Of a stretch of DNA of 64,000 nt, positions 52,640 through 60,560 are shown in pieces (positions within the stretch are counted from its first letter, which is position 1; each line of letters begins with the position of its first letter). The stretch lies in assembly GCA_024405015.1 (NCBI GenBank), contig JAKSPE010000009.1:1-64000 (forward strand), in the 5' to 3' direction. Below the pieces are notes generated by a model. The model made no database searches and was not told where the DNA came from. It was given only the letters and a program-made list of their open reading frames with translations. The position numbers and the translations under genes were made by a program. The DNA is from Sphaerochaetaceae bacterium (GTDB lineage Bacteria > Spirochaetota > Spirochaetia > Sphaerochaetales > Sphaerochaetaceae).

Positions 52640-52768
52640 AATAATTGGAACTGGTGCTTGCCGGTTCCAATTGTTTGTTCCAGATGGACGAGGACCGAGG
52701 AGAAACGCAGACGCATTGCGTTTCGACGAAGGCGGGATAGCGAAGCGACGAGTCCCGTCTGTGGTAAA
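52622..52768. repeat. Direct repeat of the tRNA-Leu 3' end
   Basis: CGAGTCCCGTCTGTGGTAAA occurs at 52622-52641 (tRNA 3' end) and exactly again at 52749-52768. The 107 bases between hold the tRNA terminator and a hairpin (AAACGCA...TTGCGTTT, near 52714-52734). This resembles an attachment-site duplication or a small repeat element, without any integrase here. Confidence 0.7.
52643..52680 (+). terminator. Terminator of tRNA-Leu
   Basis: Twelve-pair stem (52643-52654 with 52661-52672, one G-T) with a TGCTTG loop, then TTGTTTGTTC. Confidence 0.75.
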
Positions 52769-52827
52769 AGACAACACATAGCAAGGCAGTCAAACGGCTG
52801 CCTTTATTCATAATTGGAGGATTTCCT

Positions 52828-53865
52828 ATGGATAGAACATATGCAGACTATGCTGTACAGAAAGCAGTTGAACTTCTTGCAATCGACAGTCCTACAGGCT
52901 TTACAGCAAAAGCCGCTCAATGGGTTCAGAAGGCTTTCTCCTCACTTGGCTTTGAGGCAAAGATCACAACCAAAGGCGGAGTTCTTATTGATCTTGGAGG
53001 AAAGGATTGTGAAGATGCCCTACTTCTTCAGGCTCATACAGACACACTGGGTGCCATGGTTGCGGAGATCAAAGGAAATGGCAGACTGCGTGTGACAAAC
53101 CTTGGTGGCATGAGTCCAATCAACGGAGAAGCTGAGAACGTCAAGGTCTATACTCGCGACGGCAAAGTTTACGAAGGAACACTTCAGCTTTGCAATGCAT
53201 CCATCCATGTCAACGGCGAATACAAAGACATCAAGAGAACCTTCAACAACACAGAGGTCGTCCTGGATGAGGATGTCAGCTCCAAGGCCGACACCAAGAA
53301 GCTTGGAATTGAAGTTGGTGATATCGTGTGCTTTGACCCTAGAACGAGAGTCACCCAGTCCGGATACATCAAAAGCCGCTTTTTGGATGACAAACTCTCA
53401 GTCGGAATCCTTCTGGGCTTTGCCAAGTACCTAAAAGAGGAGAACAAGACTCTTCCAAGAAGAACCTATGTCCATGTAACAGTCTATGAGGAAGTCGGCC
53501 ACGGCGGCTCTGCATCTGTTCCAGCTGGTGTCACAGAATCCATTTCTGTGGATATGGGATGTGTCGGAGATGGTCTTCAGTGCACAGAAAAGCAGGTCTC
53601 CATCTGCGCAAAGGATTCTGGAGGTCCTTACAGCTACGAGGTTGTCGGAAAGCTCATTGATGCAGCAAAGCGAAGCGATGCCTCCTATGCCGTAGACATC
53701 TACCCTTTCTATGGTTCTGATGTTGAAGCAACACTCAAGGGTGGCACCGACATTAGACATGGTCTTATCGGATCTGGTGTGTATGCAAGCCATGGTTATG
53801 AGCGAAGCCACATCGATGGTGTCTACAACAGCCTCAAGGTGATTGCCGCATACCTTTACGTCTAA
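52828..53865 (+). CDS. M42-family aminopeptidase
   Basis: A 345-residue dinuclear metallopeptidase. Metal ligands are visible in QAHTDTLG (His), FLDDKLS (bridging Asp), YEEVGHGG (general-base Glu pair), SVDMG (Asp) and SHGYERSH (His). M42 enzymes are large cytosolic complexes that trim peptides. The start has AATTGGAGG upstream. Single-gene unit between tRNA-Leu and a terminator. Confidence 0.9.
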   Translation: MDRTYADYAVQKAVELLAIDSPTGFTAKAAQWVQKAFSSLGFEAKITTKGGVLIDLGGKDCEDALLLQAHTDTLGAMVAEIKGNGRLRVTNLGGMSPINGEAENVKVYTRDGKVYEGTLQLCNASIHVNGEYKDIKRTFNNTEVVLDEDVSSKADTKKLGIEVGDIVCFDPRTRVTQSGYIKSRFLDDKLSVGILLGFAKYLKEENKTLPRRTYVHVTVYEEVGHGGSASVPAGVTESISVDMGCVGDGLQCTEKQVSICAKDSGGPYSYEVVGKLIDAAKRSDASYAVDIYPFYGSDVEATLKGGTDIRHGLIGSGVYASHGYERSHIDGVYNSLKVIAAYLYV

Positions 53866-53885
53866 TTTGTAATTGAAATCCTGCT

Positions 53886-53944
53886 AAAAGGCTGTAACAA
53901 AAGTCGAATCGTTCCGACGAAGCGTTGCAGCCTTTTGTTTTGGT
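53886..53944 (+). terminator. Terminator after the M42 peptidase gene
   Basis: Thirteen-base stem with one mismatch (53886-53898 with 53924-53936) followed by GTTTTG. Confidence 0.75.
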
Positions 53945-54046
53945 GCTCCAAACACAGCGAAAAATGTAGTTTTTTCTGATTTCCGCTGTGTTTCACAGCG
54001 ATATCGAAAAAATTGCCCCGTTTTCGCTGTGAGGAAACACGGAGCA
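53944..54046. other. Nested palindromic non-coding element (CACAGCG repeats)
   Basis: Two CACAGCG (53953, 53994) and two CGCTGTG (53984, 54025) copies are nested within TGCTCC (53944) and GGAGCA (54041). The outer arms and the inner CGCTGTG-TTT-CACAGCG hairpin would fold on either strand. The rest of the gap up to 54306 is very AT-rich and presumably holds the promoter of the next gene, although I cannot fix it. Confidence 0.6.
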
Positions 54047-54306
54047 TCAAACTCCCAAAATCCAAGTTTCAATTTTTCACTTTTTGAAAAAACTTTCATT
54101 TCACTTTAGTTAAAAAACAAAAATTTACTTTTTTCTTAAGAAACAAGAAAATACGTAATAAATACGCATATTAAGACGACAAAATCGTTTTTTTAGCCTA
54201 ATTTTTCCCAAAAAATCCAAACATTCCCAAGATATATAGGGGTAACATTGAATCAAGGTAATTGGAAAAGATAGGAAAGCATCAAAAACTTTTAAGGAGT
54301 TTCGTG

Positions 54307-54807
54307 ATGCATAAGAAGCTGTTGGTTGTTCTGTTAGTCGTTCTTTCAACAATGATGTCCATCTTTGCGATGGAAACGACATACACCATCATACTTGTCT
54401 CCGTCGTAGACAGAGTCCAGCCACAGTTCGCCATCCGAAATGCAGAGACAGGCGCAATTGGACAGAGCGTTGTCTACAATACATCCAAGATTGCAGACGC
54501 CGACGTCAGAACTTCATTTGATATCATCCAGACCAATGACAGCAACTACAGAGGAACTGTTCATATGGATATCACTGCATCAGAACTCGTCTCTTATGTC
54601 AATGGAACAGAGTACAGAACAGAAGGTGTCAAGATCCTGGCCAACGGCATTGAAAATGCAGCAAAGGTCTGTTTCAACTATGAGCTTACCAGAAACACAA
54701 AAGCAGAATCTGTGGTTTCCACCTTTGATGTCATCTGGACAACAAACGAAAACCTCATCAATGCAAATTATCAGGCGGTTGTAACAATTTCCTATACAGC
54801 ATCCTGA
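54307..54807 (+). CDS. Secreted beta-sandwich protein, possible pilin
   Basis: A 166-residue protein with a signal peptide (MHKKLL, hydrophobic core, cleavage near Ile-Phe-Ala-Met). The mature part of about 145 residues is predicted all-beta, with alternating hydrophobic positions and a C-terminal strand ANYQAVVTISYTAS that resembles the last strands of chaperone-usher subunits of the CsuA/spore-coat-U type. No cysteine pair supports the assignment strongly. A TAAGGAG ribosome site fixes the start. It stands alone, far from the chaperone-usher pair. Confidence 0.65.
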   Translation: MHKKLLVVLLVVLSTMMSIFAMETTYTIILVSVVDRVQPQFAIRNAETGAIGQSVVYNTSKIADADVRTSFDIIQTNDSNYRGTVHMDITASELVSYVNGTEYRTEGVKILANGIENAAKVCFNYELTRNTKAESVVSTFDVIWTTNENLINANYQAVVTISYTAS

Positions 54808-54830
54808 TAAGAGCCTAATCAACCTCCTCT

Positions 54831-54867
54831 GGTAGCCGAAGTACATGTACCCGGCTACCTTTTTTTT
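54831..54867 (+). terminator. Terminator after the pilin-like gene
   Basis: Eight-base stem (54831-54838 with 54852-54859) followed by eight Ts; the loop itself is partly self-complementary (GTACATGTAC). Confidence 0.9.
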
Positions 54868-54872
54868 CAGGC

Positions 54873-55417
54873 TCTTCACGCTTTCCTCGGGGATTGGATT
54901 TGCCTATGCTTGCCTGTTCTCCGATTCTTCCCTGGGAAATGCGGGGAATCAGCGATTGTGTGCAGGCGGTGTGATGCTTGTGCATTCCAGCCTGCCAGGG
55001 CCTGCGGGGCAGGATAGCCCAAGCGAGGCCGGCATGGCGTCCTGGAAGGGGCATGCATCAAGCCTTACACGGTCTGCACACATGAGTCTTGTTCCAAAAT
55101 CGCACTGAATTCAGCCTCTTATGTAGCAAAGTGCTACATATTTTAAAAAAACAAAGGGATTATGGAACAATTGGATGCGAAAGGTAATGGGGAGGCTTCC
55201 TTGGAAGGAGCATATAAAGAATAATCTCATAGATCTGATTGCTCTCATTTTGCTCATGTGTATGGGCCATGCAAGGCCTGCTGCATACTCCCCAAAGGGT
55301 CGCAGTCAGGTGCCCGAAGCTGGGCTATCCTGCCCGCTTGGCACCTACGACCGCTAGTCTGCACAGGCATCGCAAAAGCCAATCCACAATCGCGATGCCC
55401 CGAACTTTCCGTGAAGA
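54873..55417. repeat. Inverted pair of divergent non-coding elements
   Basis: Three landmarks occur in the same order on opposite strands. TCTTCACG-N6-TCGGGG is at 54873-54892 (+) and 55398-55417 (-). GGGCAGGATAGCCCA is at 55007-55021 (+) and 55321-55335 (-). ACACATGAG is at 55078-55086 (+) and, as CTCATGTGT, at 55253-55261 (-). Spacings of the last two are 56 and 59 bases. The region is more GC-rich than its surroundings and has no convincing gene. Confidence 0.6.
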
Positions 55418-55420
55418 ACC

Positions 55421-55456
55421 AAAAAAGATGAAGGGACCGCGACGCGATCCCTTCAA
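55421..55456 (-). terminator. Terminator of hppA
   Basis: On the minus strand a stem TGAAGGGA/TCCCTTCA (55429-55436 with 55448-55455), then ATCTTTTTT (55421-55428). Confidence 0.82.
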
Positions 55457-55475
55457 AAGGAGATTTCATATCATG

Positions 55476-57596
55476 TTAAAGAATGTTTATCAGATTAAAG
55501 GCGACAATCAGGCCTGAGAATACGATGGAGACGGTAGAACAGAGCTTGATCAGAATGTTCAGTGCTGGACCTGCAGTATCCTTGAACGGATCGCCAACCG
55601 TATCACCGACAACAGCGGCCTTGTGCTGCTCGGATCCCTTACCACCAAAGTTTCCACCTTCGATGTATTTCTTGGCATTATCCCAGGCTCCACCGGAGTT
55701 GGACATGAACACGGCCAAAGCGAAACCGGTAATGGAGACACCACCAAGAAGACCGACAACACCACACGGACCAAGGAAAAGGCCTGTGACGATAGGAGCA
55801 ACAATGGCAAGAACGGCAGGAAGAATCATCTCGTGCAGAGAGCCTTTGGTGCACAGCGCAACACAGGATGCATAATCCGGATCGGCCTTGTAATCCATGA
55901 TACCGGAGATTTCCCTAAACTGTCTTCGAACCTCACGGACAATGGTCTGTGCCGCTCTCTGGACAGCACCGATGGTCAGAGCAGAGAACACACAAGCCAG
56001 CATGGCTCCCACAAACAGACCAACAAGAACAGTCGGACTTGTCAAGGAGAAGTTCAGGATGTCGGAGGTCTTGTCCTGGACGATGTTGACATAAGAGACC
56101 AGCAATGCAAGGGATGTCAAAGAAGCGGAGCCGATTGCAAAACCCTTTCCAGTTGCAGCAGTTGTGTTTCCAAGGGAATCCAAAGCATCCGTTCGCTCAC
56201 GGACCTGTTCTGGAAGCTGACACATCTGAGCGATTCCACCAGCATTATCGGCAACAGGACCATAGGCATCGGTTGCCATTGTGATGCCAAGCGTGGAAAG
56301 CATACCGACACCTGCAATTCCGATACCGTAGAGACCTCGGTTGAACTCCACTGAGAACAGACCACTTGGGGAAATGATGTGAGTGGTACCACCAGCGGAG
56401 AAATAGCTGAGAATGACAGCAGCTGCGATGATCAGAACAGAGGTAAGCGTGGAACGCAGACCAAGGGATACACCACCGATGATAATGGTTGCAGCACCGG
56501 TTTCTGATGATGCGGCAAGCATTCTCGTCGGACGATAGGAATCAGAGGTATAGTACTCTGTGAAATAACCAATGGCACAACCACCGATAAGACCTGCGAT
56601 GATAGAGACATAGACACCCATGTTTCCAACAATGAAATAGGTCAGCGGTGCGCTGCAAACAGCAGCAAGGACAGCCGCGGTGTAGGTACCGGTTCTCAGA
56701 CTCTTCAGAAGGGAGATCTGGTCCGCATCCTCTTTGGTCTTGACCAGGTAGGAACCGATGATGGAACAGAGGATTCCAATGACAGCAATGGCCAAAGGAA
56801 GAAGCATACCCTTGAAACCGTAGCCTGCAGTAGCACTGAGAGCGAATGTGGCCAGAATGGATCCGACATAGGATTCGTAAAGGTCTGCTCCCATTCCTGC
56901 GACATCACCGACGTTGTCACCAACATTATCTGCGATGGTAGCTGGGTTTCGTGGATCATCCTCAGGGATGCCGGCTTCGACCTTACCAACAAGGTCAGCT
57001 CCGACGTCAGCTGCTTTTGTGTATATACCACCACCTACTCTTGCAAACAACGCCATGAAGGATGCTCCCATTCCATTCATGACAATGATGTTTCCGAGTT
57101 CAACAGGATCCGTGATTCCAAATGCAAAATAGAGAATGCAGAACCAAGACGTCACGTCCAACAGGCCAAGGCCGACAACTGAGAATCCCATGACTGTGCC
57201 AGAGGAGAAAGCAACCCGAAGACCCTTGTTCAGGCTTTCAGAAGCAGCCTGAGCAGTTCTCGAGTTCGACTGAGTGGATATTTTCATACCGATAATACCG
57301 GCAAGCATGGACCAAAGACCACCAGTGACAAAGGCGAATGGCGTGAATCGGGAAAGGATACGACCACCCGATGCAAAGGAAGCGACCAAAAGCATGACGA
57401 AAATCACAGCAAAAATGATTCCCGCCGTCCTGTACTGGTTCTTGAGAAAGGCGTTTGCACCACCACGAATGGCAGATGCGATCTTGACCATTCTCTCGTT
57501 TCCTTCTGAATACTTCATGACCTTTCTTGCCTGTAGGGCTGCAAAGACAAGGGCCATAGCTGAGCCGACAAATCCAATCAAAAACAGATTAGTCAT
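55476..57596 (-). CDS. hppA: Membrane ion-translocating pyrophosphatase
   Basis: A 706-residue integral protein with about 16 helices. The pyrophosphate site motif EAGIPEDDPRNPATIADNVGDNVGD and the conserved DTVGDPFKDT near the C-terminus are intact. GNTTAATGKG (Ala rather than Lys at the key position) indicates the K+-dependent subfamily, whose members pump Na+ or H+; the sequence alone does not tell me which. It conserves energy from biosynthetic pyrophosphate. Two LacI-type AAACGTTT operators lie in the upstream region. Start after CAGGAGG. Confidence 0.95.
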   Translation of the reverse strand: MTNLFLIGFVGSAMALVFAALQARKVMKYSEGNERMVKIASAIRGGANAFLKNQYRTAGIIFAVIFVMLLVASFASGGRILSRFTPFAFVTGGLWSMLAGIIGMKISTQSNSRTAQAASESLNKGLRVAFSSGTVMGFSVVGLGLLDVTSWFCILYFAFGITDPVELGNIIVMNGMGASFMALFARVGGGIYTKAADVGADLVGKVEAGIPEDDPRNPATIADNVGDNVGDVAGMGADLYESYVGSILATFALSATAGYGFKGMLLPLAIAVIGILCSIIGSYLVKTKEDADQISLLKSLRTGTYTAAVLAAVCSAPLTYFIVGNMGVYVSIIAGLIGGCAIGYFTEYYTSDSYRPTRMLAASSETGAATIIIGGVSLGLRSTLTSVLIIAAAVILSYFSAGGTTHIISPSGLFSVEFNRGLYGIGIAGVGMLSTLGITMATDAYGPVADNAGGIAQMCQLPEQVRERTDALDSLGNTTAATGKGFAIGSASLTSLALLVSYVNIVQDKTSDILNFSLTSPTVLVGLFVGAMLACVFSALTIGAVQRAAQTIVREVRRQFREISGIMDYKADPDYASCVALCTKGSLHEMILPAVLAIVAPIVTGLFLGPCGVVGLLGGVSITGFALAVFMSNSGGAWDNAKKYIEGGNFGGKGSEQHKAAVVGDTVGDPFKDTAGPALNILIKLCSTVSIVFSGLIVAFNLINIL

Positions 57597-57623
57597 TCTA
57601 AAGCCTCCTGGAAATAAAAAAGC

Positions 57624-57635
57624 GCAAACGTTTAC
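57624..57635. promoter_or_regulatory. LacI-family operator near the hppA start
   Basis: GCAAACGTTTAC with a perfect AAACGTTT core (57626-57633), 28 bases upstream of the hppA ATG. Confidence 0.72.
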
Positions 57636-57711
57636 GAAAACCCTTAAAAAAAATATCTCAAAGATATCTTCTATTCCTCACCGTTTGTTGCCAGATTTGA
57701 ATCCTTTTTAC

Positions 57712-57723
57712 GCAAACGTTTAC
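57712..57723. promoter_or_regulatory. LacI-family operator at the hppA promoter
   Basis: GCAAACGTTTAC, identical to the site at 57624 and 88 bases away. It is 14 bases downstream of the proposed -10; the spacing would allow repression by looping. Confidence 0.72.
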
Positions 57724-57737
57724 GTTGTTTATAATTT

Positions 57738-57767
57738 ATCCTAGACCCTAATCTCGAGATTCGTCAA
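57738..57767 (-). promoter_or_regulatory. Promoter of hppA
   Basis: On the minus strand TTGACG (57762-57767), 18 bases, TAGGAT (57738-57743). It gives a leader of about 135 bases containing both operators. Confidence 0.5.
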
Positions 57768-57786
57768 CAAAAAAAATCATTTTTTT

Positions 57787-58992
57787 TCAAAGAGCCTTTT
57801 CCGCCTTGATTGTTGCGGCGTATGCACTATTGCAAAGTCCTAGCACAGCAGAAATTATGAACAACGTCTCAATGCCGAGCACCTGCCAGATCAGACCACC
57901 AAAAAGAGCAATCATAATGGTAATCAAGTGGTTAACGGACATTCCGGTTGAGATTGTAGCCTTCATTTCCTCTGGACTGTCGGACAGATCCTGGACGTAG
58001 ACGTTCGAAGCCATGGAAGCAAGAGAAATCACGGAATCCAGCACATAGTTGATGCAACACACGACGAATGCAACATTCTTCGGGAACAGATGGTGGGCAA
58101 ACCCGTAGAAGAAGCACACAATCACAAGTATGAGCGTATCGGAGACCATGACAACCTTGTATCCGAATCGGTCGATGATTTTGCCAACGTATGGGGAAGC
58201 GATGAAGCAGCAGATGGCGGAGATGGCAAACAGCAGGCTGATGACCATGGCATTAGCACCATAGAACAGAACAAGCACATAAGGTCCGAATGTCATGAAC
58301 ACCTGTTTTCTGGCACCATAGAAGACCTCAAGCATGTAATACTTTCCGAACTTCTTTCGGAAGTAGAATCGATGGTTCTGGCCATTTGCTTTGCTGGAGC
58401 CATTGATTTTTGTGGAGGACAGAAAGCCAAGTCCAATGATTGCGGCAGAGGCGATGAAGATTCCACGATAGGCATTGGATGAGCTTGGAATGAACATGAA
58501 CAGCAGAATGATCAGAAGATAACCAGCCAGAGTTCCGATCTGGTAGATTGCACTCTGGTACCCCAGAGCCTCTCCTCCACAATCCTTCTTGGAATATTCA
58601 AGGGTCATGGACTGACGCATGGCAAGCTGCATGTGCTCTCCAAGGGAGTAGATGAAAATTGTGATGGTGACAAGAACTCTTGTGGCAGGCACAATCGGAA
58701 GCAGCGCCATACCCACCAGCATGATTACTGCACCAAGCTTGTAGATACGCTCTGCAGAGAACAGATACAGCACTGCAAGAACCAGAACCAGCATGAAGCC
58801 AGGCAATTCTCGGAAGAATTCGGAGACTCCCTTGTCAAAGGAGGACATGCCGACAATCTCAGCAAGGTAATTGTCGATAACTCCCTTGTACAGTCCATAT
58901 GCCAAAGCAAAGGAGACCATTGATGCGAAAAAAGCCTTGTAACTACTCTCTTCTCTGAAAACCGCTTTAAATCTACCCATGGCCGAAATCAT
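57787..58992 (-). CDS. MFS transporter, 12-helix
   Basis: A 401-residue membrane protein with about 12 helices and an MFS pattern; a signature-like IIDRFGYKVVMVSDT starts the second half. Substrate unknown. The start is ATG at 58992 or 58980; neither has a ribosome site, so translation may be weak or leaderless. It is divergent from the YbaK-like gene and ends directly before the hppA promoter region. Confidence 0.82.
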   Translation of the reverse strand: MISAMGRFKAVFREESSYKAFFASMVSFALAYGLYKGVIDNYLAEIVGMSSFDKGVSEFFRELPGFMLVLVLAVLYLFSAERIYKLGAVIMLVGMALLPIVPATRVLVTITIFIYSLGEHMQLAMRQSMTLEYSKKDCGGEALGYQSAIYQIGTLAGYLLIILLFMFIPSSSNAYRGIFIASAAIIGLGFLSSTKINGSSKANGQNHRFYFRKKFGKYYMLEVFYGARKQVFMTFGPYVLVLFYGANAMVISLLFAISAICCFIASPYVGKIIDRFGYKVVMVSDTLILVIVCFFYGFAHHLFPKNVAFVVCCINYVLDSVISLASMASNVYVQDLSDSPEEMKATISTGMSVNHLITIMIALFGGLIWQVLGIETLFIISAVLGLCNSAYAATIKAEKAL

Positions 58993-59001
58993 ACAAGGTT
59001 A

Positions 59002-59031
59002 TTGATAAATGATGAACACATTTTGCATAAT
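59002..59031 (+). promoter_or_regulatory. Promoter of the YbaK-like gene
   Basis: TTGATA (59002-59007), 18 bases, CATAAT (59026-59031), followed by an AGAGGA ribosome site. Confidence 0.6.
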
Positions 59032-59052
59032 TGGAACAAAGAGGATAAGAAA

Positions 59053-59523
59053 ATGGCAATCCAGAAAGTCAAAGACTATTTCAGATCATTCGGAATGGAA
59101 GACAGAGTCATCGAACTCACCGAATCCAGCGCAACAGTAGAACTGGCAGCACAGGCACTCGGATGCGAACCATGCAGAATCGCAAAATCCCTTTCCTTCA
59201 TGGTGGGAGAAAGCGCCATCCTGGTCATTGCCGCAGGAGATGCCAAAGTCGACAACGCAAAATACAAGATGCAGTTCGGTGCAAAGGCAAAGATGCTTAC
59301 TCCGGACGAGGTCGTAAACCTCATTGGCCATGCCATTGGTGGCGTCTGTCCATTTGCCATCAATGATGGTGTCAACGTTTACCTCGACGAATCTCTCAAA
59401 CGCTTTGAGACGGTGTTCCCTGCTTGCGGAAGCAGCAACAGCGCCATTGAACTTACCATAGCAGAGCTTGAGAAGTACTCAGGCTTCACAGCATGGGTCG
59501 ACGTCTGTAAAGCCTGGCAGTAA
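59053..59523 (+). CDS. YbaK/EbsC-family aminoacyl-tRNA deacylase
   Basis: A 156-residue single-domain protein of the YbaK/ProX superfamily. The segments AKSLSFMV, the substrate-pocket GDAKVDNAKYK and GHAIGGVCPFAI are the conserved blocks. The family hydrolyses mischarged tRNAs such as Cys- or Ala-tRNA(Pro) in trans. It ends 8 bases before the convergent stop of the hydrolase gene. Confidence 0.88.
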   Translation: MAIQKVKDYFRSFGMEDRVIELTESSATVELAAQALGCEPCRIAKSLSFMVGESAILVIAAGDAKVDNAKYKMQFGAKAKMLTPDEVVNLIGHAIGGVCPFAINDGVNVYLDESLKRFETVFPACGSSNSAIELTIAELEKYSGFTAWVDVCKAWQ

Positions 59524-59531
59524 ACACCCCG

Positions 59532-60482
59532 TCATTTGAGGTTCTCTAGAAGCTCCTTCCAGACGACAGGGTCCTGCTCCGTCATTCTGACCCAGTCCAC
59601 CTTGTTCATGTACTCCCGCTTCTCTTCAAACGTCTTGAGAGCCTTCTCCTTCACAAGTTTGTTGAACTCCCCAAATGTTGCGTTCATATAGTTGACGGCA
59701 TCCTCTGTGTAGTTTGGATTATGATGCTTGCCATCGACTGTGACGAACCTGACATTTGGGTTCTGGACTCTGGCCTGCACATAGCCAAGACCGGCATCGA
59801 TGTTGATCATGCTGTCATCCTTGGAATGGATCATCACAACCTTGGCTGTTGTGTTCTCAAGTGCCTTGGAGATTGAGCAATCGATATATTTTGGATTCAT
59901 CTTCTTCTCATAGGCAATGATTCCCTTCTTGAACATCTTCATCTTTCCGCCGAAGCCAAGACCGAAAACGGCATCCAGGGAATCGAATGTGGAGATGATT
60001 CCAACACTGTAGATGTTCTTGTAGAAGGAAAGGATGTTTCCGACTGCATAGCCACCCCAAGAGTGACCGATAAGGGAGATTCGTCTTTTGCAAAGTTCGC
60101 TGTCACTCTGGATAAAGGTCAGACAGGAATCAAGGTCGTTGAGAGACTCTGTCATTCCACGGATGCTGGAACCTTCGGACTCAAAACAGCCGATGTTGTC
60201 ATAGGAGAGAACCTCGTAGCCATTTCGTGCGACAAGCTCGATCTCACGCATGTAGGATCTGTGTCCGCCACCGATTCCATGGCAGAAAATGACAAGGTCA
60301 TTGGTGTTGGATCCTTCATAGCTGTAGATGTTGCCTTTGACCTTCAGCCCCTGAGGGGTCATGAAAGAGATTGGCTTAGCCTGAAGACCAGGGAAATCCT
60401 GATATGAGAAATAATGTGTGATGTGATTATCATCATATCGTTTGACGAACATCTTCTTGTAGACCATTGATACCAAACCCAT
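59532..60482 (-). CDS. Alpha/beta hydrolase
   Basis: A 316-residue serine hydrolase. The oxyanion region FCHGIGGGHRS, the nucleophile elbow GHSWGG, an Asp in HSKDDSMI and the final His in DGKHHNPNY give a complete catalytic triad. It lacks a signal peptide, so it is cytoplasmic, and probably cleaves esters or amides. The start at 60482 follows AGGAGAG. Substrate not evident. Confidence 0.85.
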   Translation of the reverse strand: MGLVSMVYKKMFVKRYDDNHITHYFSYQDFPGLQAKPISFMTPQGLKVKGNIYSYEGSNTNDLVIFCHGIGGGHRSYMREIELVARNGYEVLSYDNIGCFESEGSSIRGMTESLNDLDSCLTFIQSDSELCKRRISLIGHSWGGYAVGNILSFYKNIYSVGIISTFDSLDAVFGLGFGGKMKMFKKGIIAYEKKMNPKYIDCSISKALENTTAKVVMIHSKDDSMINIDAGLGYVQARVQNPNVRFVTVDGKHHNPNYTEDAVNYMNATFGEFNKLVKEKALKTFEEKREYMNKVDWVRMTEQDPVVWKELLENLK

Positions 60483-60560
60483 AGTATGCTCTCCTATCGG
60501 CCCCAATAATAATGAGAAATTGCAATTGAAGCAAACGTAAAATTGTCCTACCCTATATCC

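Noticed and set aside
52622..52768. Genomic island inserted at tRNA-Leu
   Set aside because: The direct repeats enclose only about 107 bases and no integrase or foreign genes follow; the next gene is an ordinary M42 peptidase.
54845..55357. Short open frames in the GC-rich non-coding region before hppA
   Set aside because: Under 95 codons, overlapping each other on both strands, Pro/Arg/Ser-rich, and crossing the inverted repeat blocks. Better explained as non-coding repeat DNA.
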